Positions 27,540-38,338 of a stretch of DNA of 64,000 nucleotides are shown one piece after another. The translations under genes were made by a program, and so were the position numbers. Under the pieces are notes generated by a model. It was given only the letters and a program-made list of their open reading frames with translations. It searched no databases and was not told where the DNA came from. Each line of letters opens with the position of its first letter. The first letter of the stretch is position 1. This stretch comes from Ottelia alismoides (taxonomy: Eukaryota; Streptophyta; Magnoliopsida; Alismatales; Hydrocharitaceae): the NCBI GenBank assembly GCA_037367405.1, contig JAZKJV010010626.1, positions 124,001-188,000 of the forward strand, in the 5' to 3' direction.

Positions 27540-28945
27540 TGTTATCAGAGAGCATATAAAAGCATGTTCTCACTTTTTTTCGTATTTTGAATTTTTAAAT
27601 TGAAATATTGGTGGAATTTACTTAATATATTAAGTGGAATATGTGTTTCAAATTTTATGTAAAAAAATATTCATAACATGTCCATCTCGAGGGGGACTTT
27701 AAAAAAATAATTAATAAATTAGTCTTAAAATAAATAGGTATGGAAATAAAAAATTTAGAATTTTAAACATAAATCGGCACTTGAGGTGCCGATTTGGGAG
27801 GAAAGGCACCTCAAGTGCAGATATGGGAGGGGTTTCTGCACATCTCTCCAACCATTTTACATTCTATCCCATTCCAAAAGTTATTAATATAAATGATCCT
27901 CCCATTTATACTATTAGAAAGTTCTATATTTCAATATCTGATACATTTCTTAAAAAAATAAAAATGATATCATTTCACAAAAAATAAAACTAATTTCCTT
28001 ATATCAATTCATACCTTCGAGATAAAATACACATTCATATCAACCTAAATAGTGACAATATCAGATAAATATAGATTATCCAATTGTATTTCTATGATAG
28101 GATGAATACTCATAAATAGACATACAACTAATATTTATTTCTATCTCTAATCTAAAAAATGAAATGGAATCCATATTTATATCTTTTTTTTTGCAAAAAA
28201 TGAAAGTGATATCAAACACATACAAATTATATAATCTCATTATATTAAAAAATGAAAGCGATATCCATATTTGTATCAATATCTTCAAAAATAATTCAAA
28301 CCATATTATTTTACACATCTAAATTCGCTAAAATAAAAATTAAATACTTCTATTTGCAAATAAAACTACATATCAATATCGACATAAAAATAGATATGAC
28401 AGTGGACGCATAAAAATTATATGATCTCACTATTATGATAAGAGCTAACACGCATAAACGATCTAGCAAAAAGTATTTAAATCCATATCCATAGGATTAT
28501 GAAAATCAACTTGTTAAGCAAAAGAATAAATTGAAATGTAAAAACTTTTAATAGTATAAGTGAGAAGGTCCTTTATATAAATAACGTTTGTAATAGGATA
28601 TAAATCCAAAATAGTTGGAGAGAAGTGCAAAAACTCTTGCACTTGAGGTGGGCTTTCCTCCCAATATTTCTAAAATTTTAAACTTTTGATTTCCATGCCC
28701 ATTTATTTAATTAAGAAAAAATTAGTAATGATGGGAAAAAGTCATATGGATGAGATCTATTTCAGCAATTTTGAGACTGCTAAAATTTGTCAATTTTCAT
28801 GGAAGAGATAAAAGTCTAGAATTAAATTGAATTTTGAATGACATTATGATGATATATGGTGATCTAAATTACTCTAGATTTTATTTAAAAAACTAAAAAA
28901 ACAAGAAAAAATGTGGGATCATGTAAATTACATGCTCCGGAGAGT
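27540..28945. mobile_element. Element with very long, diverged inverted repeats
   Basis: About 27540-27930 and 28550-28945 are similar when one is reversed. Paired landmarks, left versus reversed right, are GAGAGCATATAAAAGCATG / CCGGAGCATGTAATTTACATG, TAGGTATGGAAAT / TGGGCATGGAAAT, GGGAGGAAAGGCACCTCAAG / GGGAGGAAAGCCCACCTCAA, and CATCTCTCCAACCATTTT / CTTCTCTCCAACTATTTT. The left arm also contains local palindromes (GGCACTTGAGGTGCC). The centre is AT-rich. Class, exact ends and target duplication are not resolved; a foldback or Mutator-like element fits best. Confidence 0.55.
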
Positions 28946-29319
28946 ATACTCATTTTCCTCCATCTAGTCGATGCACTATTTATATAAGATATACTCATAT
29001 CAGATCCATATTCCATAGTCATTATATGCATATTGATATCGTTTTTTCTTTTTTGTGTATTTTAAGAAGGTGCACATATTTATGTTGACTTTATAATTTC
29101 ATAGTAATGTTTATTAAAATACAATATAAATAAAGATTATATATTTATCATCTCTTCCCATGTAATAACAACGTGATAGCAAGTTAGGTAAATTATCTTT
29201 TTCGGATGAAATATATCACAGTTTTGTTTAATTTTAGATGTTTGTTATTTGGTTGATTTAGTGATTTTTACACGTGTGGTCCTTTCGAATTTCCGCGTAT
29301 ACTTTTATGTCATTACTTT

Positions 29320-30188
29320 TTTTTGCGACAGCATATACGTCCCTACTTTGTTTCTTGCAATTAATAGCTTTGTTTCAATATTGCATGAGGGAATTCGTCA
29401 TTGTAGATATTAGCAGAATCAATATAACAATGTAGGCGATGTATATGTGATAATGATGCTTAAATGAAAGCCAGATCGTCAATGTTTCTCACCACAGCAT
29501 TGTGGCGAAAATGCGAGGCACTATCAATAGGGAAAATTGGAGGTGTTGCGTCGAGAGGATGTCGATGCAACGACTCAATGTTGCAAGGAGACGATGCTGC
29601 TGCCTGCAGTTATACGAGGTGGTGGCACGGAGCAGAGGCCGTCGGAGATGCAAAATAGGTTCAATGTTGACAACAAGTCTACGAGCTCGGGGAGATGAGG
29701 AAGGGCTACTTAAGGGTTAGGATTAAGGGCTTTGGGCTTAGGCCAGGGACATAGGATATTGTTGGGACCATGGAAAGGGGAATGGTAAACCTATTTTTGG
29801 TAGGACCGCATGAGTTAAAGCTTAAAGGAACCTTATATTGGGCTGGGCTATTGGGCTCTAGGGTTTGGGCTTCTTAGGTCTGAATCCAGCTCGATAATCA
29901 ATATGAGCTCATTTTCAAGCCTACAACATGTCCACATAGTTTCGGGTTCAGGTTTGGATCAGGATATACAGATCAAGTTTTGGGTCGGGTTGGGCCGGCA
30001 CAACCCAATTTCCAACCCTAAATCCCGCTAGGTTGAATTGAAATTATTGAATGTAGCAAAGTTGATTTCTGCCTAAACGGACTTTTAGTTATAGGCATAA
30101 GTGTAACGGGAAAGAAAAGAGATAGGTAAATAGCAATATTTTTATCCTTCTTCCTCATTCCTTGTCTTTTTCCTCATTCTTCCATCCT
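29320..30188. other. Intergenic DNA, no confident gene
   Basis: Two overlapping short frames (29464-29658, 29502-29720) have no domain. Around 29960-30030 CGGGTTGGGCCGGCACAACCC is a short GC-rich word typical of hAT-MITE ends, but no partner end was found. Confidence 0.35.
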
Positions 30189-30193
30189 ACCTC

Positions 30194-30782
30194 TGTAATA
30201 CCCCAACCCCAAACATAGTGCCATACCTAAAACTCATGAAGTGTGGGTGTGGTTTATAAGTGGTGGGGATTACTACTTGACAACTTGGGCTTAAGCATTT
30301 TGGGTGGTTGTCAAAGGATCCATTTGGGTCCGTACCCAACAAGTTGTCAGGGCCAGTTTTCCTCGATATGGACCGGGGACCTAAGCTCGGGACGTTACAA
30401 ATGGTATCAGAGCCAAATTCTCTCTGATAGTGGAAAGGGCTACCCGAGAGGTGGAGCCTCCCCTACAAAGAGGTTGGAGGAAATGGCTACCCTGAGTGTG
30501 CAGCCGCCACTATCACTGAGAATAAGTGATGGGCCATGTCGCAACGAGGACGTTGTGAATATAAGTGGGGGAGGTTGTAACACCCCAACCCCAAACATAG
30601 TGCCATACCTAAAACTCATGAAGTGTGGGTGTGGTTTATAAGTGGTGAGGATTACTACTTGACAACTTCGGCTTAAGCATTTTGGGTGGTTGTCAACGGG
30701 TCCATTTGGGTCCGTACCCAGCAAGTTGTCAGGGCCAGTTTTCCTCGATAATGGACCGGGGACCTAAGCCCGGGACGTTACA
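30194..30782 (+). mobile_element. Complete TRIM retroelement (589 bp)
   Basis: Two nearly identical LTRs (30194-30399 and 30576-30782) start TGTAAYACCCCAA and end GGGACGTTACA. Between them lie a primer site matching initiator-Met tRNA (30402-30414), 150 bp of non-coding DNA and a purine tract AAGTGGGGGAGG (30563-30574). A perfect 5-bp duplication ACCTC flanks it (30189-30193, 30783-30787). The element is too small to encode anything and must be moved by proteins of another LTR element. A solo LTR of the family is at 23696-23901. Confidence 0.92.
30402..30414 (+). promoter_or_regulatory. Primer binding site of the TRIM (tRNA-iMet)
   Basis: TGGTATCAGAGCC begins two bases after the 5' LTR, matching the 3' end of initiator-Met tRNA. 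Confidence 0.9.
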
Positions 30783-30787
30783 ACCTC

Positions 30788-31190
30788 GATCTCCTCCTCC
30801 CTACTGCACACCTCCACCACATCTTTGATCCTCCTCCATGCACCATCTCTACTCCCCTTCCATCCCGACCTCCTCCTCGCCACCCCTGCCCCCTCCTTAT
30901 GCCAACAACCCCCTTTGCACCTAAGCTCCCCTCCCTTCAACAAGGTCCTCCTCTGGGCCTGTCCACCTCCGTCCTCATTCCTCCTCCATGCCCTATCAAC
31001 ATTCGCGCCAACCTCCAAAGGGGTGTCATGTTGCTCCTCCTGCATCAAAGGTTGCGGTTGATGCCTCAACTATACAAATTGTGTTCCCTTTGTTTCTCCC
31101 GTCGATGATTACAATACGCCTGCCCCTCCTCCAGTGATCTTGTCCATGTCGCCAACACCGTGCTTCTGGTGCCTTGTCTTCTCCGCCACT
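30788..31190. other. Pyrimidine-rich host stretch
   Basis: CTCCTCC-type words dominate the plus strand, giving proline/serine-rich open frames on both strands that are compositional. It resembles, in reverse, the purine-rich cargo at 820-1690 and continues after the nested elements at 46691. Confidence 0.4.
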
Positions 31191-31228
31191 TGTTGGAATC
31201 TGACTACAAGGATAATATAATGACTCAC
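31191..31228 (-). repeat. Copia C 3' LTR, terminal piece
   Basis: TGTTGGAATCTGACTACAAG here matches the start of the other LTR at 46292, then stops at the Gypsy target duplication CTCAC (31224-31228) and resumes at 43905. Confidence 0.85.
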
Positions 31229-32550
31229 TGATGAATCCACGATTCATCGCCTTTATTCTTTTATTTTAGCATCGTTTCCTTAGTCAAATACCTGTAAATA
31301 CCCATTAATTCCATAAAATTACCATTTCACATGCATTTGTTAATTATGCATTTTTAACACCTTTTGTATATAAATAAAAGAATAAAGAAGAAAAGAAAAA
31401 GAAAAGGAAGTATTTATGCAATAAATACAGACTGACCCAAACCCCGAGAGAAGGTCAAGACTTGACCTGATCGACCAGGAATAAAGTAGGGGGAGATAAG
31501 GTTGTCTGTCAGAAAATCCAAAAATAACTTGTACATAGTTTTCATATATATTTGTATAAAACTTACATTAATTTATTTGTATATAATTTGACCTCAAATC
31601 ACTTATTTTTGTAAATAAAAATTGTGAATAAAATTGTGTTGTAAATAATAAAAATATTTGTAAAATAAAAAAATTGTATATATTGTAAATAATTACACCC
31701 AGAGAAAGCCGTAATGCGATAATTGAAACATCAATTCCGGCTCCATACGAGCTCAAATCGAACCAAACTCACTTCCATAATACTATAAATTAAATTATCT
31801 TTCAAATGGCTGTGGTTCGTATTTTTTGGAGTTACGGTTAAAAAGTCGGTTTTCTGGGGTGTATTGTGCAATTTACCCATATATTTATTGTATATATTTT
31901 ATATTTTATTTATTTTATATAATGTATATATTATAAATATTGTTTTCAATAAAAATAAAAATTAGAAAAAAAATAATAAAAAAAATCTTGTATAAAAATT
32001 ATTTCCTTATTTGGACCTATGTACATTATATCTTATGTATATAATATATGTATGCCACTAACTTCCATTTATAAAATCTACCAAAAAATTTAATTACTTA
32101 ACATTAAATAATTATTTTAAATTAATTCCGAATTATTTATTTAATTATTTGATTTTAATTGATTGATTTGATTTTATAACATGCCTTATATATATGATTT
32201 GATTGCATGCCCTTAATGGCCACCATTAAGGTGGCCAATTAATTTCTAATTAATTTATTAATTTATTTAATTTATTAATTTCGAATTTCGTATTTATTTA
32301 TTTAATTAATTTAATTAATTATTTTAATTCACACAATCAACACCTTCCATTTTTGTAAATATCTCCATTTCTGACCTTCGTCTTCTTTTTAATGGGCTCC
32401 TCCTCCCTCATTTCTTCTTTGATCAATCTTTGGCGGAGAGGAGCCCAGTTTCCGAGAGGTTTCTTGTTGAAGAGGGTCCTAGCCTCCGATCCAGTCGGTG
32501 ACAGCGGCGTGAGCTTCGTTGAGGCCATCATGGCTTGTCCGATCCCCGAG

Positions 32551-33120
32551 GTGAGATCCACTTTTACTTGTCATTTTTCCTAGGTAAATCGTAGGCTTAG
32601 ATTCTAGCGTAGAATTAGTTAATCTTTAGAATTTAGATTACAAAAATTTTCACCGCACTTTGATCCGCCTCCGACACCGATCTACCATCTCATCTCATGA
32701 TCCCCGCATTTCTTTTTCTACCTCGCACGATCTTCCACCTCCGATCACGCACGGTGACCGGAGCCTTCGGATCTCCCTGCCACTTCGTCAAGATCCACAA
32801 TCATTCATGTACTCAATTTTTGTTTATAAATAAAAAAATTGTATCTTGTTTTCTAACCTTAGTTTTTGCAGGATACAATAAAAATTTTATTTATCCTTTA
32901 TCTCTCTAACTTCTGTTTTGCAGGTATAATAAAAACAAAATAAAATTTTTTTTCTTTCTTTTCTAACATTTGTTTTGCAGGAATAAAGGAAAATAAAAAC
33001 AAAAAAAAACATTTTTTTGTTTGTCCTCTAACTCTAACATCTATTTTGCAGGATTAAAAAAATACAAAAATATTATAGAAAAATAAAAAAAATCCATTTT
33101 TTTACTAACGTTTTCTGCAG
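32551..33120 (+). other. Probable intron within the Gypsy A LTR, five tandem acceptors
   Basis: A strong donor CCCCGAG/GTGAGATCC at 32551 is followed by five consecutive units, each with a branch-point-like CTAAC, a short T-rich tract and GCAG: ends at 32871, 32923, 32980, 33051 and 33120. The spacing is 52-71 bp. The same donor and five acceptors are present in the 3' LTR (donor 41530; 41850, 41902, 41953, 42019, 42088). Small frames upstream (32392-32583, 63 codons) run through the donor. A spliced leader is inferred, not shown. Confidence 0.5.
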
Positions 33121-33221
33121 GTCACAAAACAATAAAAATAAAAAAAATAAAAAAAACTCAGCAGCGGGTCGTCACCCCCGCTGCCACCACAATCACAGGA
33201 GGCGCCGGCGCCGCGACGCCC

Positions 33222-33385
33222 CACGCCGCCCGCGCCCACCGGCGCCGCCCAGCGGCCCCCCTCAGCCTCCCTCCAGCCGCGGGACCCTCTTGCTCCCGTA
33301 TCCCACGCCGCCCGCGCCCACCGGCGCCGCCCAGCGGCCCCCCTCAGCCTCCCTCCAGCCGCGGGACCCTCTTGCTCCCGTATCC
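33222..33385. repeat. 82-bp tandem duplication in the LTR GC island
   Basis: 33222-33303 and 33304-33385 are two copies of the same 82-bp unit starting CACGCCGCCCGCGCCCACCG. The unit is not a multiple of three, arguing against a coding role. The same duplication is in the 3' LTR from about 42188. Confidence 0.85.
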
Positions 33386-34926
33386 AACCGCCGCCCGCGC
33401 CCCGTGCTCCAGAGGCGGCGGCGGCGACCTGCCCCTGCCGACCCCACCGCCCAACCGCTTGTGCGCGGGCCTCTATCCCCTGAAGCACCCTCCTGCGTCA
33501 TCAGCCGACGACCGTTCCAGGCGCGGTCGCGCGCCGCCACGTCCACCATCTCCAGCGCGCGCGGCGCGCCACCACGTTCCAGCAAACGCGGCCCCAGTTC
33601 AGCCCCGCACGAACCCCCGTTCCCGCGCGGCACCGCCCGCGGCTCCAGCCCTCTCGCCGCTGCTGCGGCGTCCTCCGCAGCCCGCGTGGCCGATCTCCGC
33701 CGTGCGCGACCCGTGCGCTCCCGATCTGAAGGGGGTGGCGGCGGTTGTGACTCCTGTGCATCTTTTGTTGGAAACGAAGGCTAAGGATGCCCTAAGGATC
33801 CTTTTCAAATAAAATATTGGGCCAATTACAACAAGGTTCTTGGGAATTTTCATAAGTGCAACCTTGTTCCTTATTGGGTAAATTGCAGTTTCGTCCCCCT
33901 TTTTATTTCTTGTTATATTTCAGTGCATAAACTTGAATAATTGCATGTCAGCCCCTGCAATTCAGACTTGTATTAGCTTGCTCTCTGTTTGAATGGAATA
34001 AATACTTCTATGTATGCAAAAATTCTGAGAAAATTCACGTACGTTCCTCGTTCCTTCTGTGGTCTTAATCATTGTCTAAAGTTTTCATCAACTTTTTATT
34101 GTCATTTGATACATTTAGAAAATCAAAAACCTTGACTTTTTGCTTGCCTATATTTTGAAAAAAACATAAAAATTGCCTAAAAATTCCACAAAAATTCCTG
34201 TAGCTGTGTTTTGACTTGTTTTAATTTCTGTCCAGTTTTTGTGCTTTTTCCATGTATAAAAATAAAAAAAAATTGTGAAATACGAAAAATCTTAAAAAAA
34301 TTGTAGAAAATTCTAGAAAAATCCAAAAATAGTGATTTCAGTTTCTTTTCGTAGATATTGTTTTCTAGTTTCATTTAAAAATAATCTCCAGGATTTTTGA
34401 GTGTTTAAGGAACTTTTAAATTGAAAAATACTCCTGGTTGTGAATAGTCTCGTTGTTTCGTATTCTCTCATTTTTATAAAAATCCAAAAACATCAGAAAA
34501 TTGCGAAAAAATTACCAAAAACATTTTAAAATATCTAAAACACAAAAACATTTTCAGTGGACTTTTCTGTATATTTTTGACCATTTTGAAAAATACAAAA
34601 AGATTGCGTGTGCTTTTATCCCTTGTGAATATTGTGCTTGTTTTAAAAATACAAAAAAATATAAAATTCAAAAACCACTAAAAAATTAGCATTTCTGAAA
34701 ATTGACTATTTAGTTTTTAAATCGTGCTCCTTGTGTTCGACCCTGGTCGCTATACCAGGTAAAAAGAATAGCGAAAGACCGCTTACACATTGTCTTCATC
34801 GATTTATCTTTTTCTTAAGTGGTTTAAATTTATTTTTCTCGATGACCGAATTGTGCGGTTGAGGACAACGACACTTTGATATTATTTACACCTCTCTCGA
34901 CCGGGACGGATTTTGTGTCATCAGAA

Positions 34927-34944
34927 TGGCGCCGTTGCCGGGGA
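34927..34944 (+). promoter_or_regulatory. Primer binding site of Gypsy A (tRNA-Asp type)
   Basis: TGGCGCCGTTGCCGGGGA begins three bases after the 5' LTR, matching the 3' end of plant tRNA-Asp used by Athila-like Gypsy elements. Confidence 0.9.
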
Positions 34945-35476
34945 GCACGACTTTGTAGTCATTTTTCATTTTTCTTTTTGCCTCTCTATATTATAATTGT
35001 TTTCTGACATTCTCTCTTGGATTTTTGTGCGAGGTACTGCTTGGACGACTTGGAGTTTCTTTTTAGACGACTCGCGCAGGAGGAAGAGAGAGAGGAGAAG
35101 GAATTTTTTTTATTTTTGAGAGAGAGAGAAAACAATATTGTTGTAATAATTTAGGACTTTGGACTTGTGGACTTGGACACTTTTCAGGGTCTGTTTCGCC
35201 AAGTGCCGGTGCACTTGGGGGACCTCACCGTTGTTTTTCGCTGGTTTTGTTTTCTCGCATTTTTTTATTTTATTTTATTTTATTTTATTTGATTCACGTG
35301 ATTTTCGAGCCCCTAGCCTTAGGATTTTCTCTTGCTTGTGCCGTAATTAGTAGGGTCCCCACACTTAATTATCTGCCTGTTCCTATAGTGCGCTTAATTG
35401 GACCTACTAATAATCAATTAATAAAAATAATCGACTCATCTCCTTCGTAGCCTACGTACCGCAGTCCACCCTGTAA

Positions 35477-35519
35477 AGCGCTTTCTCCTACCCCCGATTT
35501 GTCGGGCAGAGGAGGGGTG
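35477..35519 (+). ncRNA. Conserved leader stem-loop, element A
   Basis: AGCGCTTTCTCCTAC and GGGCAGAGGAGGGGTG frame a small variable centre and are identical in element B at 60017-60059. CTCCT can pair with AGGAG, and the centre of A forms CCCGA/TCGGG around a TTTG loop. Position between primer site and gag suits a packaging or dimerisation signal. The fold is inferred. Confidence 0.45.
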
Positions 35520-36231
35520 GGCCAAGACCGGACCCTTTGGCTTGGAGGTCGGTGACCGATTAGACGGTTCTGCGAGTAGAACTTGCTCATCTAGGACTCG
35601 GATTTTCGCTTGCATCATTTAGATAGTTTTATTTTTGTATTTAAATTTCTGCGCGGATCATTTTGCATGTAGAGTGCTGGAGTAAGGTACGCATTTTCTA
35701 TCTCTGCATGCATCATCGTTTTTGACCGTGCATTGGCTTTCTCGATCCCTCCCCCTGTTTTTGGACTCAAATTAATCAAAGAGGAAATCGGAAAGCTCGT
35801 TAGGCGTTATTCTTGAAAATATCCAAAAAAATCACAAAATCAAAAATTAAAAAAAATTGGGATTGCTAATTGAACTTGACTCTAAAATCAAACGTAATTG
35901 ATTCACTTCATTGTATTGGGAGAGCAATCCCCTCATTGTTTGCGCTTTTACTCGCCCGCGTACACACTAAGGAGTAGTGCCCAAATCCTATTCAAGCCTC
36001 CTAAGTGTTTGTACAACTTTGTCTTATCACCTAACTCTTAAAATTGAAAAGATAAAAGACCAAATCTCACGGTCTTCACATTGTGTTGAGTTGGTGAACT
36101 GGGAGTTTGCTTTGTGTATTGTATGTCTTTGGCGTGAGTCAGTTACGATCATTCTTTGAATCATTAGTAGTCACCCATCTTCACTCCCTTCTATCCCTCC
36201 CTCCCGCCCTTCATTTCTCTCTCTCTTCAAG

Positions 36232-38196
36232 ATGGGTCGCTTACCATTCCAGCCGAATTCTGCGGCTTCTTCATTTCACGCCCATCATTCCCGCCCACTC
36301 TCTTGGGAGGTCGGAACCCCATCCGACTTCTCATCTTCTCCCTACCCACCCTCCCATTTGGGACGTGCTGTGAGTGACACCCACAGAGACCAGATTGACC
36401 AAACACGAGACATGGGTGTTCAACTTGCTGAGATGAGAGTGCATCCCATAGGCGATCAAATGGGGCATTGGCAAGCTTTGGATGACTTTAATCCTAAGAT
36501 GATGGATGAGTACACCGATCAAGAAGCACACTCCGCTTCTACACTGAGCCCCTTCATTTTGGATTTAGAGTTAATTAATATACTGCCCAAATTTTTAGGG
36601 GATATGCACGAGGAACCATATTTACATATCGAGGAATTTGAGGATTTTTGTGTATCACGATCATATTTGGATATCACTTCTGAGGACATGATGCTGATTA
36701 CCTTCCCATTTACACTTCAAGGTAGAGCTAAGACTTGGCATAGGCGATTGGGAAGGAAGATTGCTACGTGGGAAGATTTACGATCACTATTTTTGCAGAA
36801 ATTTTACCCCCAGTGTAGAGCAGAGATGATGCGGTCATGTATTCGTGATTTTTCTGTTAACCCCCAAAAGCCGTTGAGAGATTCATGGTTGAGGTTACGA
36901 GAACTTTTGAGGCGATTTCCAGATCATGAATTTTCGATGACTGACCTTATCCATATCGCCATGAGGGGGAGGACCGCAGAGCAGATATCATATGTCATTA
37001 CCTCATGTAGTGGTTTACACCATTGTCCCGACTTGGATTTTGTTGAGACCATCTTGGATACACTTTCTGATCTTGCATATACACCAGATGATTTATTCGG
37101 GAAAACACATGAGGGAGAGACGACAACAATTCAGTGTATGACACACCATGCTGATATTGATAGCACACACAAATCTGAGGATATGGATGCTTCTACTTCT
37201 AATTTGATGGATGTGTTGACTACTACTGTGAGTTCTGAGAGCCGGACATTGGTTGAGGACCAATTGGAATTACACTCAGATTTTGAGCCAGTCCCGCTCT
37301 ATCACATAGAAGATTGTTCGATTCTAGATCTGCTAGGATCCCAAGAGATAGAGGAGGAACCCACATCTCAGCCATCCTTTGAATTATTCCAGTGTCCATA
37401 CACAATTGATACAGTGTCTTGTCTTCAGGAGATCTTCTCAGATTCGGAGATACATTTGGATTCATCTCAGCATAGAGAGTTTGATGAGGGACCGATTTTG
37501 GATTTTACAGAAATTGATAGTCCCGTACTTGAGCCATGTGTCCTCCCTTTTGATGAGGTCGATACATTTTTAGAGGACATGACATTCGACAGCATAGATC
37601 CCAAGTTCCCTGATGATCCGGCATTACTCCCCGAGGGTTGTCTGCGGGAGGATGCCATGGACCATGTGTACTCGGTCTCTCTTTCTGGGAGTGCATCCGA
37701 TCTGTCGGATCACGATACCGAGTATTTTGATATTTCTGATAATGAATTTGATGGTTCTCTCCTCGACGACCCTCGCGAGGATGACCCAATCTTTGAGGTA
37801 TTCGATGATTTTACTGATTTGTCTACATTCCATACATCGGATATCAGCCTTTATAGTGAGTCTCCTGATCATGATCTTCCATATCTATTCGAGACGGTGA
37901 TTAACGTGGAGGATTCACTATCAGATCCTTCCTTCTCCACGTTTGATTACTTCGGCTCCATCCTTTCACTCCATACAGATCTTGAGCCGATGATTTCTTT
38001 TGTGCTACCGGAGCCCAACTTCATTTGCCCAAATCTTTACCCGGTAGCAAACACCCGCCTGATTGATTATCTGGGTGTTATCTTTAACTCTGTTGACCCT
38101 CCTGACTCCGTTGTTGTTCTCCCACCGAGACGACAACAACAGTACGGTATTCGCCTGACAGATGCCGTCCTGAACCTTGACACGGCGTTATCCTAA
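36232..38196 (+). CDS. Gag-like protein of Gypsy element A, acidic C-terminus
   Basis: A 654-residue uninterrupted frame starting MGRLPFQPN. Residues about 115-295 form a Retrotrans_gag-type domain as in plant Athila/Tat Gypsy elements: LPKFLGDMHEEPYLHIEEFE, ITFPFTLQGRAKTWHRRL, ATWEDLRSLFLQKFYPQCRA and a LRRFPDHEFSMTDLI region. The protein would assemble particles around element RNA. The rest (about 300-654) is strongly acidic, rich in Asp, Glu, Ser and Phe, without a CCHC knuckle or any pol motif. The ATG is preceded by TCTTCAAG; element B has MMGRR at its start. An intact frame in a young non-autonomous element suggests the protein is used. Confidence 0.8.
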   Translation: MGRLPFQPNSAASSFHAHHSRPLSWEVGTPSDFSSSPYPPSHLGRAVSDTHRDQIDQTRDMGVQLAEMRVHPIGDQMGHWQALDDFNPKMMDEYTDQEAHSASTLSPFILDLELINILPKFLGDMHEEPYLHIEEFEDFCVSRSYLDITSEDMMLITFPFTLQGRAKTWHRRLGRKIATWEDLRSLFLQKFYPQCRAEMMRSCIRDFSVNPQKPLRDSWLRLRELLRRFPDHEFSMTDLIHIAMRGRTAEQISYVITSCSGLHHCPDLDFVETILDTLSDLAYTPDDLFGKTHEGETTTIQCMTHHADIDSTHKSEDMDASTSNLMDVLTTTVSSESRTLVEDQLELHSDFEPVPLYHIEDCSILDLLGSQEIEEEPTSQPSFELFQCPYTIDTVSCLQEIFSDSEIHLDSSQHREFDEGPILDFTEIDSPVLEPCVLPFDEVDTFLEDMTFDSIDPKFPDDPALLPEGCLREDAMDHVYSVSLSGSASDLSDHDTEYFDISDNEFDGSLLDDPREDDPIFEVFDDFTDLSTFHTSDISLYSESPDHDLPYLFETVINVEDSLSDPSFSTFDYFGSILSLHTDLEPMISFVLPEPNFICPNLYPVANTRLIDYLGVIFNSVDPPDSVVVLPPRRQQQYGIRLTDAVLNLDTALS

Positions 38197-38338
38197 CATT
38201 TGCGCCCAGCTAGGGGCGTAAACTCTAGCGCTTGTTGAGAGGCACCTCAACACTGATCAACTCACATCTGTATAGACCATCTGTCCATATCATACATTCT
38301 TTCTGTCTCACACCCCATCTCTATTGCATGATCATTCC

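Larger units (their letters stand above)
31229..34923 (+). repeat. 5' LTR of Gypsy element A
   Basis: Begins TGATGAATCCACGATTCATC, a terminal hairpin (arms 31230-31236 and 31242-31248), and ends GTGTCATCA. Successive parts are an AT-rich U3-like region, a TATA-like TTATATATATG (about 32187), a perfect stem GGCCACC/GGTGGCC (32218-32236), a short exon-like GC-balanced segment ending in a splice donor (32550), an array of five acceptor-like sites (32871-33120), a 600-bp GC island (33160-33780) and an AT-rich tail. Compared with the 3' LTR it has an extra 20 bp near 31498-31520. Confidence 0.9.

Noticed and set aside
30239..30399. 5S rRNA-like (Cassandra-type) content in the TRIM LTR
   Set aside because: CTTGGGC and TTGGGTGG words hint at 5S, but the A and C boxes are not present in order.
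33290..33812. Long ORFs on both strands in the Gypsy A LTR GC island (and their copies at 42229-42820)
   Set aside because: They are compositional, overlap on both strands, contain an 82-bp duplication that shifts frame, and lie inside an LTR.
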